A stretch of 64,000 nucleotides of DNA from assembly GCF_020055675.1 (NCBI RefSeq), contig NZ_JAIPUS010000001.1, forward strand, positions 1-64,000. The letters run 5' to 3'. Position numbers and translations under genes: made by a program. Below are positions 8,039-16,802 of the stretch, one piece after another. Position 1 is the first letter of the stretch. Each line of letters begins with the position of its first letter. The notes under the pieces are model-generated. The model saw nothing but the letters and a program-made list of their open reading frames with translations, had not been told where the DNA came from and ran no database searches. The DNA is from Marivita sp. (lineage in GTDB: Bacteria; Pseudomonadota; Alphaproteobacteria; Rhodobacterales; Rhodobacteraceae).

Positions 8039-9291
8039 CACTTGTCCTCCGGGTGCGGGCGCAGACCAAGGGTGGGTCCACCTGACGCGTAAGAGCAGAC
8101 AAGGTCGGAAAGCCAGCGCGCTTCCCGTGCCGCGTCATACTCGGCCATGACCTTGGCCCGCCCGGCCGCGCCATAGCGCTTGCGCTGTTCGGGATCGGCG
8201 AGGAGCGCGTCCATCGCCCCGGCAAAGGCAACGCCGTCGCCGGGTGCCACCACGCGCCCGCTGACCCCGTCTTCAACCAATTCGGGAATGCCCGCGATCC
8301 GTGTTGTCAACACGGGCACCTGCGCGGCCATCGCTTCCATCAAGACCACCGGCACGCCCTCCGCAAAGCTGGGCAGGGCAAACACGTCCGTCTGTGCCAA
8401 TTCCTCGGCCACTTCGGCCTGTGACCGGTAGCCAAGGAACACCACACGGTCCTGCAAGCCGCGCGCCTTGACCTCTGCCTCAAGTGCGGCGCGCTCCGGC
8501 CCGTCCCCGACCAGCCGCGCGGTCAGGTCAGGATAGCTGTCCACCAACCGCGCAACTGCATCGATCAGGATCGGCACGCCCTTGACCCCGGCAAGCCGGC
8601 CAACGAACAGCACCTGGGCTCCGGATCGGTCCGGCACGCGGGAATAACGCGACGGATCCACACCGCAATGCACGATATGCAGTTTGTTCCAGGTCTCCGG
8701 TCCGGCAAAACACATCAGCTGCGACCGGCAGAAATGGCTGATGCACGCCACGAACGACGCGCGCGCGGCCTTTTCATCAATGCGCCAGTGATGCGGTTCA
8801 AAGAATATATCGGGTCCGTGGATGGTAAAGCTCCAGCGGATTCCCGACATCGCACCAACCAGCATCGCAACGGTACAAGACGCCTTGGCAATATGATTGT
8901 GCAAATGGGTCACACCGTCATCGGTCAACCTGGCGGCCAGAACGCCCGCTTCGACAAAGTAGATCAGGTTGTAGAGCCGCCCCTTGATCCCCTTGGGTGC
9001 GGTGCGCCATGCAAGTCCCAGCGCCGAGACATAGCGCCCCGGCGACTGCATCCAGCGCCAATGCGCCTTGATTGTGGTGACCGGATCACGCACCGCTTTC
9101 AGAACTCCGAAGGTGCGCGCATGCTCCGCGCGCTGTTCCGGCCCGACCAGATGTTCGGCCCCGGTTGTGCGGATCGAACAGGTCAGAACCTCATGGCCCA
9201 GCGCACGCAAATTGGCCACTTCACGTTGGATGAACGTATCGCTGGCGCGGGGATATTCGCCGGTCAGATAGGCGATTTTTGGCAATGTCAT
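8038..9291 (-). CDS. Family 4 glycosyltransferase (colanic-acid WcaL-like)
   Basis: The start is the ATG at 9291, which overlaps the stop of the upstream gene as ATGA. A longer open frame to 9621 is only the shadow of that gene. The 417-residue protein opens with IAYLTGEYPRASDTFIQREV, typical of GT4 enzymes of exopolysaccharide clusters. It contains HLHNHIAKASCTVA and the C-terminal Rossmann domain entry VLFVGRLAGVKG. The E-x7-E donor motif is EGVPVVLME, near residue 320. It is a retaining, GT-B-fold enzyme that probably extends the repeat unit at the cytoplasmic face of the membrane. The sugar specificity is not predictable. Confidence 0.9.
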   Translation of the reverse strand: MTLPKIAYLTGEYPRASDTFIQREVANLRALGHEVLTCSIRTTGAEHLVGPEQRAEHARTFGVLKAVRDPVTTIKAHWRWMQSPGRYVSALGLAWRTAPKGIKGRLYNLIYFVEAGVLAARLTDDGVTHLHNHIAKASCTVAMLVGAMSGIRWSFTIHGPDIFFEPHHWRIDEKAARASFVACISHFCRSQLMCFAGPETWNKLHIVHCGVDPSRYSRVPDRSGAQVLFVGRLAGVKGVPILIDAVARLVDSYPDLTARLVGDGPERAALEAEVKARGLQDRVVFLGYRSQAEVAEELAQTDVFALPSFAEGVPVVLMEAMAAQVPVLTTRIAGIPELVEDGVSGRVVAPGDGVAFAGAMDALLADPEQRKRYGAAGRAKVMAEYDAAREARWLSDLVCSYASGGPTLGLRPHPEDK

Positions 9292-10223
9292 TGCACGGCT
9301 CCCCACGGTGTTTTTTCCTCGGGCAGGGCGTTGGCCCAGTCGGGCCGCGTGAAATCGTATCGCATGGGCAACATCCGCTGGCGCAACACCTCCTCGCGCA
9401 GCAGCCCTGGCAGCTTGTTGCGCTGTTTCTGCAAGCGTTTGGCCAGGCTGGACACCGCGCGCCAAGGGACAGGCACCACCATCTTGGGCCAGCCGCCCCG
9501 GCGCAACGCGTCGATCACCTTGGCCCGTGTCGGCACAATGCGATCGATCACGGTGAATGCGCCATCCACCTGCCGCACTGTCGCCTGCACCAATGCCGCG
9601 GCACAATGATTCACATGGCACATCGGCAACGGATCATCGCCGCCACTCCTGAACAGCACCGGCCCAACACCCATTCCGAGATGCGCGTTCCAAAGGTGAT
9701 CCGCGTCATGCACGATACCGGGGCGCAGGATCGCAAGCGTGTCCAGATCCGCCGCCTTTGCCAGGTTTTCCTGCGCCACCTTGGCGCCGGAATAGGCGTC
9801 CCGCGGCGCCTCGGGGGTCACCAGCGGGCAATCATCCGTCAGCGTCCCGCCGATCGGCACATGGCTGGTGTCGAACACCGCGATGGAACTGGCCAATGTC
9901 AGCCGCCGCGTCCCGGCCTCTGCCATCGCCCGCGTCAGCCGCGCGGTGCCACCGATGGTCAGCCGCGCATGCTCCTGCGCATCGCCGGACATGGCGGCGG
10001 CAAGGTGGATCACGGCATCGACGCGATCCAACGCGTCAACCAGCGCCGGAACCGCCGCATCGTCGCCCAGATCAATCGCCACAGATGCCACACCGGTGCC
10101 CAGCGCGACAGCAGAGCGTTGAACGGCCACCACCTCGAGCCCAGCCTTGACGGCAGCGGCAACGGTGGCGCGCCCGATAAAGCCGGACGCCCCGGTGATC
10201 GCGACCCGTGTCACATCGCCCAT
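9288..10223 (-). CDS. NAD-dependent epimerase/dehydratase (extended SDR)
   Basis: The ATG at 10223 is preferred because GGAG lies 8 nt upstream; it overlaps the previous gene by 13 nt. The 311-residue protein has the Rossmann motif ITGASGFIGRAT near residue 8, an HLAAAMSG segment, a serine in LASSIAVFD and the catalytic Y-x3-K in YSGAK near residue 150. These are hallmarks of extended SDRs that epimerise, dehydrate or reduce nucleotide sugars. Its position between two glycosyltransferases and an oxidoreductase suggests sugar-nucleotide supply. The C-terminal third is rich in Arg/Leu and less conserved. Confidence 0.87.
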   Translation of the reverse strand: MGDVTRVAITGASGFIGRATVAAAVKAGLEVVAVQRSAVALGTGVASVAIDLGDDAAVPALVDALDRVDAVIHLAAAMSGDAQEHARLTIGGTARLTRAMAEAGTRRLTLASSIAVFDTSHVPIGGTLTDDCPLVTPEAPRDAYSGAKVAQENLAKAADLDTLAILRPGIVHDADHLWNAHLGMGVGPVLFRSGGDDPLPMCHVNHCAAALVQATVRQVDGAFTVIDRIVPTRAKVIDALRRGGWPKMVVPVPWRAVSSLAKRLQKQRNKLPGLLREEVLRQRMLPMRYDFTRPDWANALPEEKTPWGAVQ

Positions 10224-11338
10224 GGCATCGGCTCCATTCGGTCGCACGTCGTGGTCATGGCCTGTGCGCCCGCATGTTCCCCGGCGTTCTGGATCGCCAG
10301 CGCGACTTCGGTCATGTGCAGCGCAAAATCATTGGACAGGCGCGACGGCCGCCCTTCGTGGAGCGCGTCGAGCATCTCTGCCGGGCCAAGCATGAAATTC
10401 ATCGCCGCCGCGCCCCAGCGGTTCACCTTGGGATGCGTCGGCCGTGACAGCTTCAGCCTTCTGGGAAAGGGCGATTCCATCAACCGGCGCCGCACCGTCA
10501 TGCGCTTGGCAAATGTCACCTTGGCCGAATTGTCCCATGCCGCCTTGCACGACAACACGCCATGGTCGCCGATCACTCTGATCCGATGATCATGCGGTGC
10601 CACGATGGAGCAGGTCAGCCGCGTCACCGGCCCGTTGTCGAAGAACAGCGTCGCCACCGACAGGTCCGGAGCATGAGGACCGCGACCCTCCTTGTCCGGG
10701 ATCGTCTCGGCCGAGGCCGCCACGACCGTGCGGACCGATCCAAACCACGAGATCAGCCAGCCAAGGTAATACCCTGCATGTTCAAGCGTGCAGCCCACCT
10801 TGAACTCGTCCTCGAACGGCCATGGCGCGCCCGAATCGGAAATCCATTTCTTGTAGGCAGCCTGCGGCACGAAACCGTCATCCAGCTCGGCATAGATGGC
10901 GCGCGGCGTGCCACACGTCCCGCGGCGCAGCGCATGACCCAATGTCTGAGCCGCCTCGCCCAGCACGCTGCACGGGGCAGACGCCAGCATCACCCCCGCC
11001 GCGTCGGCGCTCGCATGCAGGGTCTTGGCGTCTTCCAGCCGCAGTGCCAGCGGTTTTTCCGAATAGGTGTGACACCCAGCGGCGAGACAGGCCGAATTCA
11101 CCTCGAAATGCGCAGAGGGGTTGGTCAGGTTGAGCACCACCCCATCCCGCGGATGCTGGTCGAGCAACGCCGCGCGCGACTCCGCCGCCGGCACGTTCCA
11201 GTGCGCGCAGAATTGCGCCAGACGCGTCGCGTCGTGGTCGTACACGCCGGCAACGGTAATCCCGTCCATGGCCTGCAAGGACGTCATGTAAAGGTCGGCC
11301 ACGAACCCGCAGCCAATGATCGACACGACACCGCTCAC
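10211..11338 (-). CDS. Gfo/Idh/MocA family NAD(P)-dependent oxidoreductase
   Basis: The start is a GTG at 11338 with GGAGG about 8 nt upstream. The 375-residue protein has an N-terminal Rossmann fold (VSIIGCGFVADLYMTSL) and the family's EKP signature in TYSEKPLAL near residue 95. A C-terminal alpha/beta substrate domain includes the CTLEHAGYYLGWLISWFG region, whose His-x-x-Tyr resembles the family's catalytic area. Such enzymes oxidise or reduce sugars or nucleotide sugars, for example at C3 before transamination. It is the first gene of the minus-strand run 11338 to 7070. No aminotransferase is seen nearby. Confidence 0.87.
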   Translation of the reverse strand: MSGVVSIIGCGFVADLYMTSLQAMDGITVAGVYDHDATRLAQFCAHWNVPAAESRAALLDQHPRDGVVLNLTNPSAHFEVNSACLAAGCHTYSEKPLALRLEDAKTLHASADAAGVMLASAPCSVLGEAAQTLGHALRRGTCGTPRAIYAELDDGFVPQAAYKKWISDSGAPWPFEDEFKVGCTLEHAGYYLGWLISWFGSVRTVVAASAETIPDKEGRGPHAPDLSVATLFFDNGPVTRLTCSIVAPHDHRIRVIGDHGVLSCKAAWDNSAKVTFAKRMTVRRRLMESPFPRRLKLSRPTHPKVNRWGAAAMNFMLGPAEMLDALHEGRPSRLSNDFALHMTEVALAIQNAGEHAGAQAMTTTCDRMEPMPWAM

Positions 11339-11556
11339 ACTGAACCTCCAACTGGAAAACGGGCGGATACCATGGCTTGTGGAAGTCGAACGCGCTTGTC
11401 TGTCACACTCTGCTCTCTGGTCTTTTTATCGCCTTGGGCGTGCTTACACCAACCAATCATGGTCAGAATTCGACAAAAGCTCATTTTATTGATGAAGACT
11501 CAGGAATTCCTTTGGTTTGTCTTGATTTTGCACCGATCACCCGACGATGTGACGCC

Positions 11557-12345
11557 ATGGCAAAAGATGACAAATCCATTCGAGCCGAACCCATGCGCTT
11601 CTGGGGCGCCGGCTATGACGTGCCGGTGACTGTTCCCAACTGGCCAGCCCTGCTTGATGAGCTGACGTCCCGGTTCACGGCAGATCAGGGCTTCTCCCTT
11701 GCCACGATCAATCTCGACCACCTTGTCAAACTGCGCTCTGATCCCCGCTTCCGCGAGGCATATGGCGCTCAGGACATGGTTGTCGCGGATGGCAACCCCA
11801 TCGTCTGGCTGTCGAGGCTGGCCGGTCACGATGTCGATCTGATCCCCGGCTCGGACGCGATCCTGCCAATCACACGGCTGGCTGCGGATCATCGCCGGAC
11901 CATCGCCCTCGTCGGCAGCACGGAGGAGGCGCTGACCGGCGCAAGAACCTATCTGGAACGCGAAGTCCCCGGCGCGCGCGTCGTGGCGACGATTGCCCCG
12001 TGCATGGGCTTTGATCCGACAGGAGCGTCGGCAGATGATGTGCTGGCCAGACTGGAGGGCGCAGGCGCCGATCTTGCCTATCTCGCGCTTGGCGCTCCGA
12101 AACAGGAACTCTTCGCGGCCTACGGACGGCGCAAACTGCCCTCGGTCGGGTTCGTGTCAATCGGCGCCGGTTTGGACTTTTTCGCCGGAACGCAGGTCCG
12201 CGCGCCCCGATGGGTGCGCGCCATCGCGATGGAATGGGTCTGGCGTGTCCTGCAGCACCCGCGCCGCATGGTCCCACGCTATGCAAAGTGCGGCCTGATC
12301 CTGCCCGCCGAAGCGGCGCATGCGCTCGCACTCCGCATCGGCTAG
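11557..12345 (+). CDS. WecG/TagA/CpsF family glycosyltransferase
   Basis: The ATG at 11557 is chosen by domain boundaries; the upstream in-frame extension to 11377 has no similarity to the family. The 262-residue product carries the family pattern: TINLDHLVKLRSDPRFREAY, then VADGNPIVW near residue 75, GSDAILP and ALVGSTEEAL. The LGAPKQELF segment near residue 180 and GAGLDFFAG with APRWVRAIAMEWVWRVLQ are strongly diagnostic. The family transfers N-acetyl-mannosamine-type or related sugars to a polyprenyl-diphosphate-linked acceptor. It is divergent from the oxidoreductase across a 218-bp region that should contain promoters for both strands. I could not place those promoters. Confidence 0.92.
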   Translation: MAKDDKSIRAEPMRFWGAGYDVPVTVPNWPALLDELTSRFTADQGFSLATINLDHLVKLRSDPRFREAYGAQDMVVADGNPIVWLSRLAGHDVDLIPGSDAILPITRLAADHRRTIALVGSTEEALTGARTYLEREVPGARVVATIAPCMGFDPTGASADDVLARLEGAGADLAYLALGAPKQELFAAYGRRKLPSVGFVSIGAGLDFFAGTQVRAPRWVRAIAMEWVWRVLQHPRRMVPRYAKCGLILPAEAAHALALRIG

Positions 12346-12358
12346 TGTCCAGGCGCCG

Positions 12359-12997
12359 CTAGTCCAACAGATGAACACGGCCCCCGGCCGCCTCGGCATC
12401 GGCGTGGTCATGGGTCACAAGCAGGACGGGCAACCCCTTTGCCCGCGCCTGGGCAAATACCAGGTCGCGGATCTTGTCGCGCCGCTCCGTATCCAGCCGT
12501 GAAAACGGCTCGTCCAGAAGCAGTGCTTTCGGTCCCGACAGCAGCATCCGCATCAGCGCAACACGCGCCTTTTGACCGCCCGAAAGCGTATCGGGATCCC
12601 GGTCGCCGTACCCGCCCAGCCCGATATCTTCCAGGGCCGCCGCAGTCCGGCGCGCCCGTTCCGCACGGCCACGGACCGTCGCACGCAGCCCGAAGGCAAG
12701 GTTGTCACCCACCGACAAATGGGGAAACAGCAATTCATCCTGGAACAGGATGCCCACGTGCCGCGCTTCGGGGGCCAGATCTGTGATGTCCTGACCGTTC
12801 AACCGCACCCGCCCCTGCGCGGCGAACCCCGACGCCAACGTGCCGATGACATATGACAATAGCGTTGATTTCCCGGACCCGCTGGGCCCCATCACGGTCA
12901 ACACCTCCCCAGGTGCGACATGGTCCGAGATATCGACCAGCCTGCGCCCGTCGCGGCGGATCACCACGCCATCCAGTGTCAGTCCGGTCTCAGCCAT
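12359..12997 (-). CDS. ynjD: ABC transporter ATP-binding protein, YnjD-like
   Basis: The ATG at 12997 overlaps the permease gene by 8 nt. The product is 212 residues, short for an ABC ATPase and like E. coli YnjD. It has Walker A (GPSGSGKST), Q-loop (FQDELLFPHLSVGDNLAFGL), the signature LSGGQKARVAL, Walker B (ALLLDEPFSRLD) and the H-loop (VTHDHADAEA). It is the last gene of a three-gene operon with a two-halved permease and a periplasmic binding protein, the YnjBCD arrangement. The substrate of that system is not established. It converges on the WecG-like gene with 13 nt between stops. Confidence 0.88.
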   Translation of the reverse strand: MAETGLTLDGVVIRRDGRRLVDISDHVAPGEVLTVMGPSGSGKSTLLSYVIGTLASGFAAQGRVRLNGQDITDLAPEARHVGILFQDELLFPHLSVGDNLAFGLRATVRGRAERARRTAAALEDIGLGGYGDRDPDTLSGGQKARVALMRMLLSGPKALLLDEPFSRLDTERRDKIRDLVFAQARAKGLPVLLVTHDHADAEAAGGRVHLLD

Positions 12998-14708
12998 GCC
13001 GCAACCCCCTGCGATTGCGCCAAACCACGGCGGGCACCAGCAGCGCCAGGGCAAACGGAAGCAGCGCCAGCGCGGTCTGGCTCAGCGCGTAGACAGCGAT
13101 CACGCGACGGTCGCCGCCAGAGGCCAGCGCGACCGCCTCGGTGGTCAGCGTCTGCACCCGGCCCGCCCCGGCGAGAAGCGTCGGCAGGAACTGCCCGATC
13201 GACACTGCAAATCCCACCGCCGCCGCTGTCAGGATGGGCCGCAGCAGCATTGGCAGGCGCACGCGCCACAGAACTCCGTCGCATCCGGCCCCGAGGGCCC
13301 GCGCCACATGGCCATATCGGGCATCCCAGGCGCGGAACGGGTCGGCCAGCGACAGGAACACGTAAGGCAGGACGAAAATGATATGCACCGCAATGACGGC
13401 CATGCGGTTGCCATCCAGACCGGCGAAAATTGCCAGCGTCTGCAACCCGGTCAGGAATGCGATCTGCGGCACGATCAGCGGCACATAAAGCAGCCAGAGC
13501 GCCCGCGCGCCGGGCCGCAGGCCGTGCCGCTCCTCTGCCTCAAGGCACGCCAATGTCAGGAACAGCGCCACCAATGTCGCGCTTGCCGCGATCACCAGTG
13601 TCTCGGTCGCGACAGGCCATAGGCTCATTGCGTGGCGCATCCATGTCCTGGTGCTGAACCCGTCGGGCAAAAGAGCGGGAAAGCTCCAGAACCCGGCGAA
13701 GGACCAGACGACCAGGCCCAGAAGGCCGAACAGGATCGCACCGCCACTCAGCAGCGCCGCAACCAGCGACAGCGCGCGCACCGTTCGTGTCGCGCCGCCC
13801 CGCGCACCCGAGGCAACCCAGCGGCGCCCCAGACCTGCGACACCGACCTCGCACATCCGCCACAGAAGCAAGGCGGCGATCACGAGCCCCAATTGCCAGA
13901 CCGCCGCGGCCGAGGCAAGAAACCGAAGCTTCAGGTCCGGGTCGTTCATCCAACGTAGGATCTGGACCGCCAGCGTCGGTGGCTTTGTCGGCCCGAGGAT
14001 CAGCGACACGTCCACCACGGTCATGGAAAAGGCCAACACGGCGTAAACCGGCAGGCGGATTTGCGCATAGACGCGCGGAAACACGGTCTTGAACCATGCC
14101 GTGACCGGCGCATAACCAAGGGCCATTGCCGTATCCCGCGCTTGTGCCGTCCGGATTTGCGACATCGCGGCCAGCGTCATGAGCAACAGGAACGGGACTT
14201 CCTTGACGATCAGCCCAGCGGTGAGAGACAGGCCCAGCGGGTCCTGCAGGATCAGCACATCCGGCGGTCGATGCCAGCCGGTCAACCAGGGCGAGGCCGC
14301 CCGCGCGATCCACCCCGACGGTGCGATCAGGAACGCCAGCCCGAACGCCGCCGCCGCGTGCGGCACCGACAAGAGCGGTGACAGCAGCCGCTCGATCATC
14401 CGGAAAACGACCGATCCGCTCCAGGCCGCGCAGATCACAGCCACCAGCAAGAGCGAAAGCGCCGTCGCCGCGAGACCCGTTGTCACGCTCAGGACAGAGG
14501 CCGGGACAAGTCCGGGCCAGTCGAACAGCATGGCAAAGGCATCCAGTCCGATCTCGGTCCCCCCGAGCGCGGGCATGTACCCGAAGGCGGGGCCAAGCGT
14601 GCCCAGCACCCCGGCCGCCACCGGACCGAGCATGATGCCGAGCGTCAGCACCGGGGCCCAAGGCAGCACCCGGGCCCGGACCGATTGTGTCTCGCAGGTT
14701 GCCGCCAC
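12990..14708 (-). CDS. ynjC: ABC transporter permease with two fused halves, YnjC-like
   Basis: The 572-residue protein starts with GTG at 14708, 12 nt after the binding-protein gene. About twelve hydrophobic segments fall into two halves, each with a permease coupling loop. The first contains ARDTAMALGYAPVTAWFKTVFPR near residues 195-220 and the second GHVARALGAGCDGVLWRVRLP near residue 475. The single-chain double permease is a feature of YnjC and of ThiP/SfuB-type importers. Its neighbours make it the membrane component of a YnjBCD-type importer. The substrate cannot be deduced. Confidence 0.88.
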   Translation of the reverse strand: MAATCETQSVRARVLPWAPVLTLGIMLGPVAAGVLGTLGPAFGYMPALGGTEIGLDAFAMLFDWPGLVPASVLSVTTGLAATALSLLLVAVICAAWSGSVVFRMIERLLSPLLSVPHAAAAFGLAFLIAPSGWIARAASPWLTGWHRPPDVLILQDPLGLSLTAGLIVKEVPFLLLMTLAAMSQIRTAQARDTAMALGYAPVTAWFKTVFPRVYAQIRLPVYAVLAFSMTVVDVSLILGPTKPPTLAVQILRWMNDPDLKLRFLASAAAVWQLGLVIAALLLWRMCEVGVAGLGRRWVASGARGGATRTVRALSLVAALLSGGAILFGLLGLVVWSFAGFWSFPALLPDGFSTRTWMRHAMSLWPVATETLVIAASATLVALFLTLACLEAEERHGLRPGARALWLLYVPLIVPQIAFLTGLQTLAIFAGLDGNRMAVIAVHIIFVLPYVFLSLADPFRAWDARYGHVARALGAGCDGVLWRVRLPMLLRPILTAAAVGFAVSIGQFLPTLLAGAGRVQTLTTEAVALASGGDRRVIAVYALSQTALALLPFALALLVPAVVWRNRRGLRHG

Positions 14709-14720
14709 GCGCGCGCCCTT

Positions 14721-15935
14721 CTATCGCGCGACGCCGAACCGGTCCATCCAGTCCTCTTCAAGCCGCACCATCCAGCTTGGATGCGGCTCGGGAAGGGTTG
14801 ATCCCAGCTCGTCGGGCGGCAATGTCGCGACACCAAGCTCCAGCGCCTCGAACCGGGCACGTTCGGCCGTGGTCAGGGTGTCGAGGTCCAGAACCGTGCC
14901 CAGCCCCCAGACCTCCGGGTCCTGCATCCTGGCCTGGGCCTCTGGCGACATGATATAATTCGCAACGACCATCGCGCCGGCCTTGGCATTGGCGTTGTAC
15001 GGAATGGCGACAAAGCTGGCATTGCCGATCGACCCGGCATCCATCACGTAGGATCGCACGCTGTCCTGCAACTGGAAATTCGCGATCGCGTTGCTGGCCT
15101 CGTTCGGGTTGAAGCTGATCGCAAGGTCAATCTCGCCATCCGCCATCAACTGGATCTGCCGCGCCTCGTTCTGCGGATAGGCACGCCCCTGTCGCCAAAG
15201 GTTGGGCGCCAAGGCCTCCAGGAACGCCCAGAAGTCGGCGGTCACGGCGGCATAATCGGCCGCCTCGACAGGGCCCTGCAAAATCTCCGCGTCCGGCACG
15301 AACTCTGTCAGAGCCTGCTTGAGAAAGGTCGAGCCGAGGAAATTCGGCGGCTGCGGATAGGTGAACCGCCCCGGATGGGCCGCGGCATACTCCGCCAGCG
15401 CCGACATCGTCTTCGGCGGCTGCTCCAGGCGAGCGCTGTCATAATAGAACACCACCTGCGCCATGCCCCACGGCGCCTCGAGTCCGTCTGTCGGCACGGT
15501 GAAATCCGACACCACGGCCGGTTTGCCCGCGACATCCACATTGGCCCAGCTCGGCATCTGCTCAACCCACGGACCGAACAGCAAATCCTGCTGCTTCATG
15601 GCGGCGAAATTCTCGCCGTTGATCCAGACAAGATCCACCGCGCCGCCCGTATCCTTGCCCGCGGACCGCTCTGCCAGAACCCGGCTGACAGCCTCCGCAG
15701 TGTCCGACAGCTTCACATGCTCCAGCGTCACCCCGTACTCATCGGCCACCCGGTCGCCGATCCACGCGATAAACCCGTTGATCGTGTCCGACCCGCCCCA
15801 GGCGTTCCAATAGACCGTCTGACCCCGTGCGTCGTCAGTCACCGCACCCCAATCCGATGGATCCGGCTCGGCCCTGACGGCAACCGTGGAAAAGGCAGCC
15901 AGTGCGGCCGCGACAATGAATCTGCGCATGGTCAT
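14721..15935 (-). CDS. ynjB: ABC transporter substrate-binding protein, YnjB-like
   Basis: The 404-residue protein starts with a signal peptide (MRRFIVAAALAAFSTVAVRA, cleavage likely after ARA or nearby). The mature part begins with the YnjB-like QTVYWNAWGGSDTINGFIAW. Other family-like segments are VDLVWINGENFAAMKQQ, PWGMAQVVFYYDSARL and DLAISFNPNEASNAI. It should bind the substrate in the periplasm and deliver it to the fused permease. It is the first gene of the ynjBCD operon and diverges from the ynjF homologue; the 151-bp gap must hold both promoters. An alternative ATG is two codons downstream at 15929. Confidence 0.88.
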   Translation of the reverse strand: MTMRRFIVAAALAAFSTVAVRAEPDPSDWGAVTDDARGQTVYWNAWGGSDTINGFIAWIGDRVADEYGVTLEHVKLSDTAEAVSRVLAERSAGKDTGGAVDLVWINGENFAAMKQQDLLFGPWVEQMPSWANVDVAGKPAVVSDFTVPTDGLEAPWGMAQVVFYYDSARLEQPPKTMSALAEYAAAHPGRFTYPQPPNFLGSTFLKQALTEFVPDAEILQGPVEAADYAAVTADFWAFLEALAPNLWRQGRAYPQNEARQIQLMADGEIDLAISFNPNEASNAIANFQLQDSVRSYVMDAGSIGNASFVAIPYNANAKAGAMVVANYIMSPEAQARMQDPEVWGLGTVLDLDTLTTAERARFEALELGVATLPPDELGSTLPEPHPSWMVRLEEDWMDRFGVAR

Positions 15936-16086
15936 AATATCTCTGTCCTTCGGGCAACAGTTCTGTCCGCGCTGTAAACCAGCGGGGCCGGGTTGCGGTC
16001 AAATGACAAACCGGTGTGCAAGATTTCAATGGCCCGCTTGGCCAGGCGGCGATATGGCGTGGCTGACCGTTTCGAAAGGCCAGACC

Positions 16087-16692
16087 ATGCTCGACGCCGC
16101 GCTCGTGCCGCTTGTCAAACGCAGCCTAGACCGCCCGGCCCATGCGCTGGCGGCACGTGGTGTCAGCGCCGACCAGGTTACCCTGGCGGGCTTTGCCATC
16201 GGTCTCATGGCGGTGCTGGCGATCTGGGCGGGCCTCTTCTGGCTGGCGCTGCTGGGACTGGCCCTCAACCGTCTGGCAGACGGTCTCGATGGTGCGGTGG
16301 CGCGGCTCACCCAGCCCACCGATCGCGGCGCGTTCCTCGATATCGCGCTCGATTTCATGGTCTATGGCCTGTTTCCACTTGGCTTCGCGCTGCATGACCC
16401 GGCCGTCAACGCCTTGCCCGCCGCGGTGCTGATCTGCAGCTTCATCGGCACCGGATCAAGCTTTCTCGCCTTCTCGATCATCGCCGAAAAACGCGGGCTG
16501 ACCTCGCAAGACTACCCGACCAAGGGTATCTATTATCTTGGTGGCCTGACCGAAGGCACCGAAACCATCGCGCTGTTCGTTGCCATGTGCCTGTTGCCGG
16601 CAGCCTTTCCCTGGCTGGCCTATACCTTCGCAGCGCTTTGCACGATCACCACGCTGAGCCGGTGGCTGGCCGGGTGGCGGATGTTCGGCTAG
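16087..16692 (+). CDS. ynjF: CDP-alcohol phosphatidyltransferase family protein, YnjF-like
   Basis: The ATG at 16087 follows GAAAGG by 7 nt and matches the YnjF start (MLD). The 201-residue membrane protein carries the CDP-alcohol phosphotransferase signature D-G-x2-A-R-x8-G-x3-D-x3-D, read as DGLDGAVARLTQ and GAFLDIALD near residues 65-90. It also has the YnjF-specific FIGTGSSFLAFS and KGIYYLGGLTEGTETI. The family joins a CDP-activated lipid or alcohol to a second alcohol in the inner membrane; the exact reaction of YnjF is not known. E. coli also keeps ynjF close to ynjBCD, so the linkage is probably functional. Confidence 0.9.
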   Translation: MLDAALVPLVKRSLDRPAHALAARGVSADQVTLAGFAIGLMAVLAIWAGLFWLALLGLALNRLADGLDGAVARLTQPTDRGAFLDIALDFMVYGLFPLGFALHDPAVNALPAAVLICSFIGTGSSFLAFSIIAEKRGLTSQDYPTKGIYYLGGLTEGTETIALFVAMCLLPAAFPWLAYTFAALCTITTLSRWLAGWRMFG

Positions 16693-16802
16693 GGCCTCGA
16701 CCGCGCAAGCCGTTCGATCAAACGGACCAAGCGCCCCCTTCCCCATCCCGCCTCACCTCTGCTACACCGCGTGACGATACCGGGCCGAGCAGAGGACACC
16801 GC

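Noticed and set aside
9292-9621. N-terminal extension of the GT4 gene
   Set aside because: It overlaps the epimerase gene in another frame and lacks glycosyltransferase features; ATGA coupling supports 9291.
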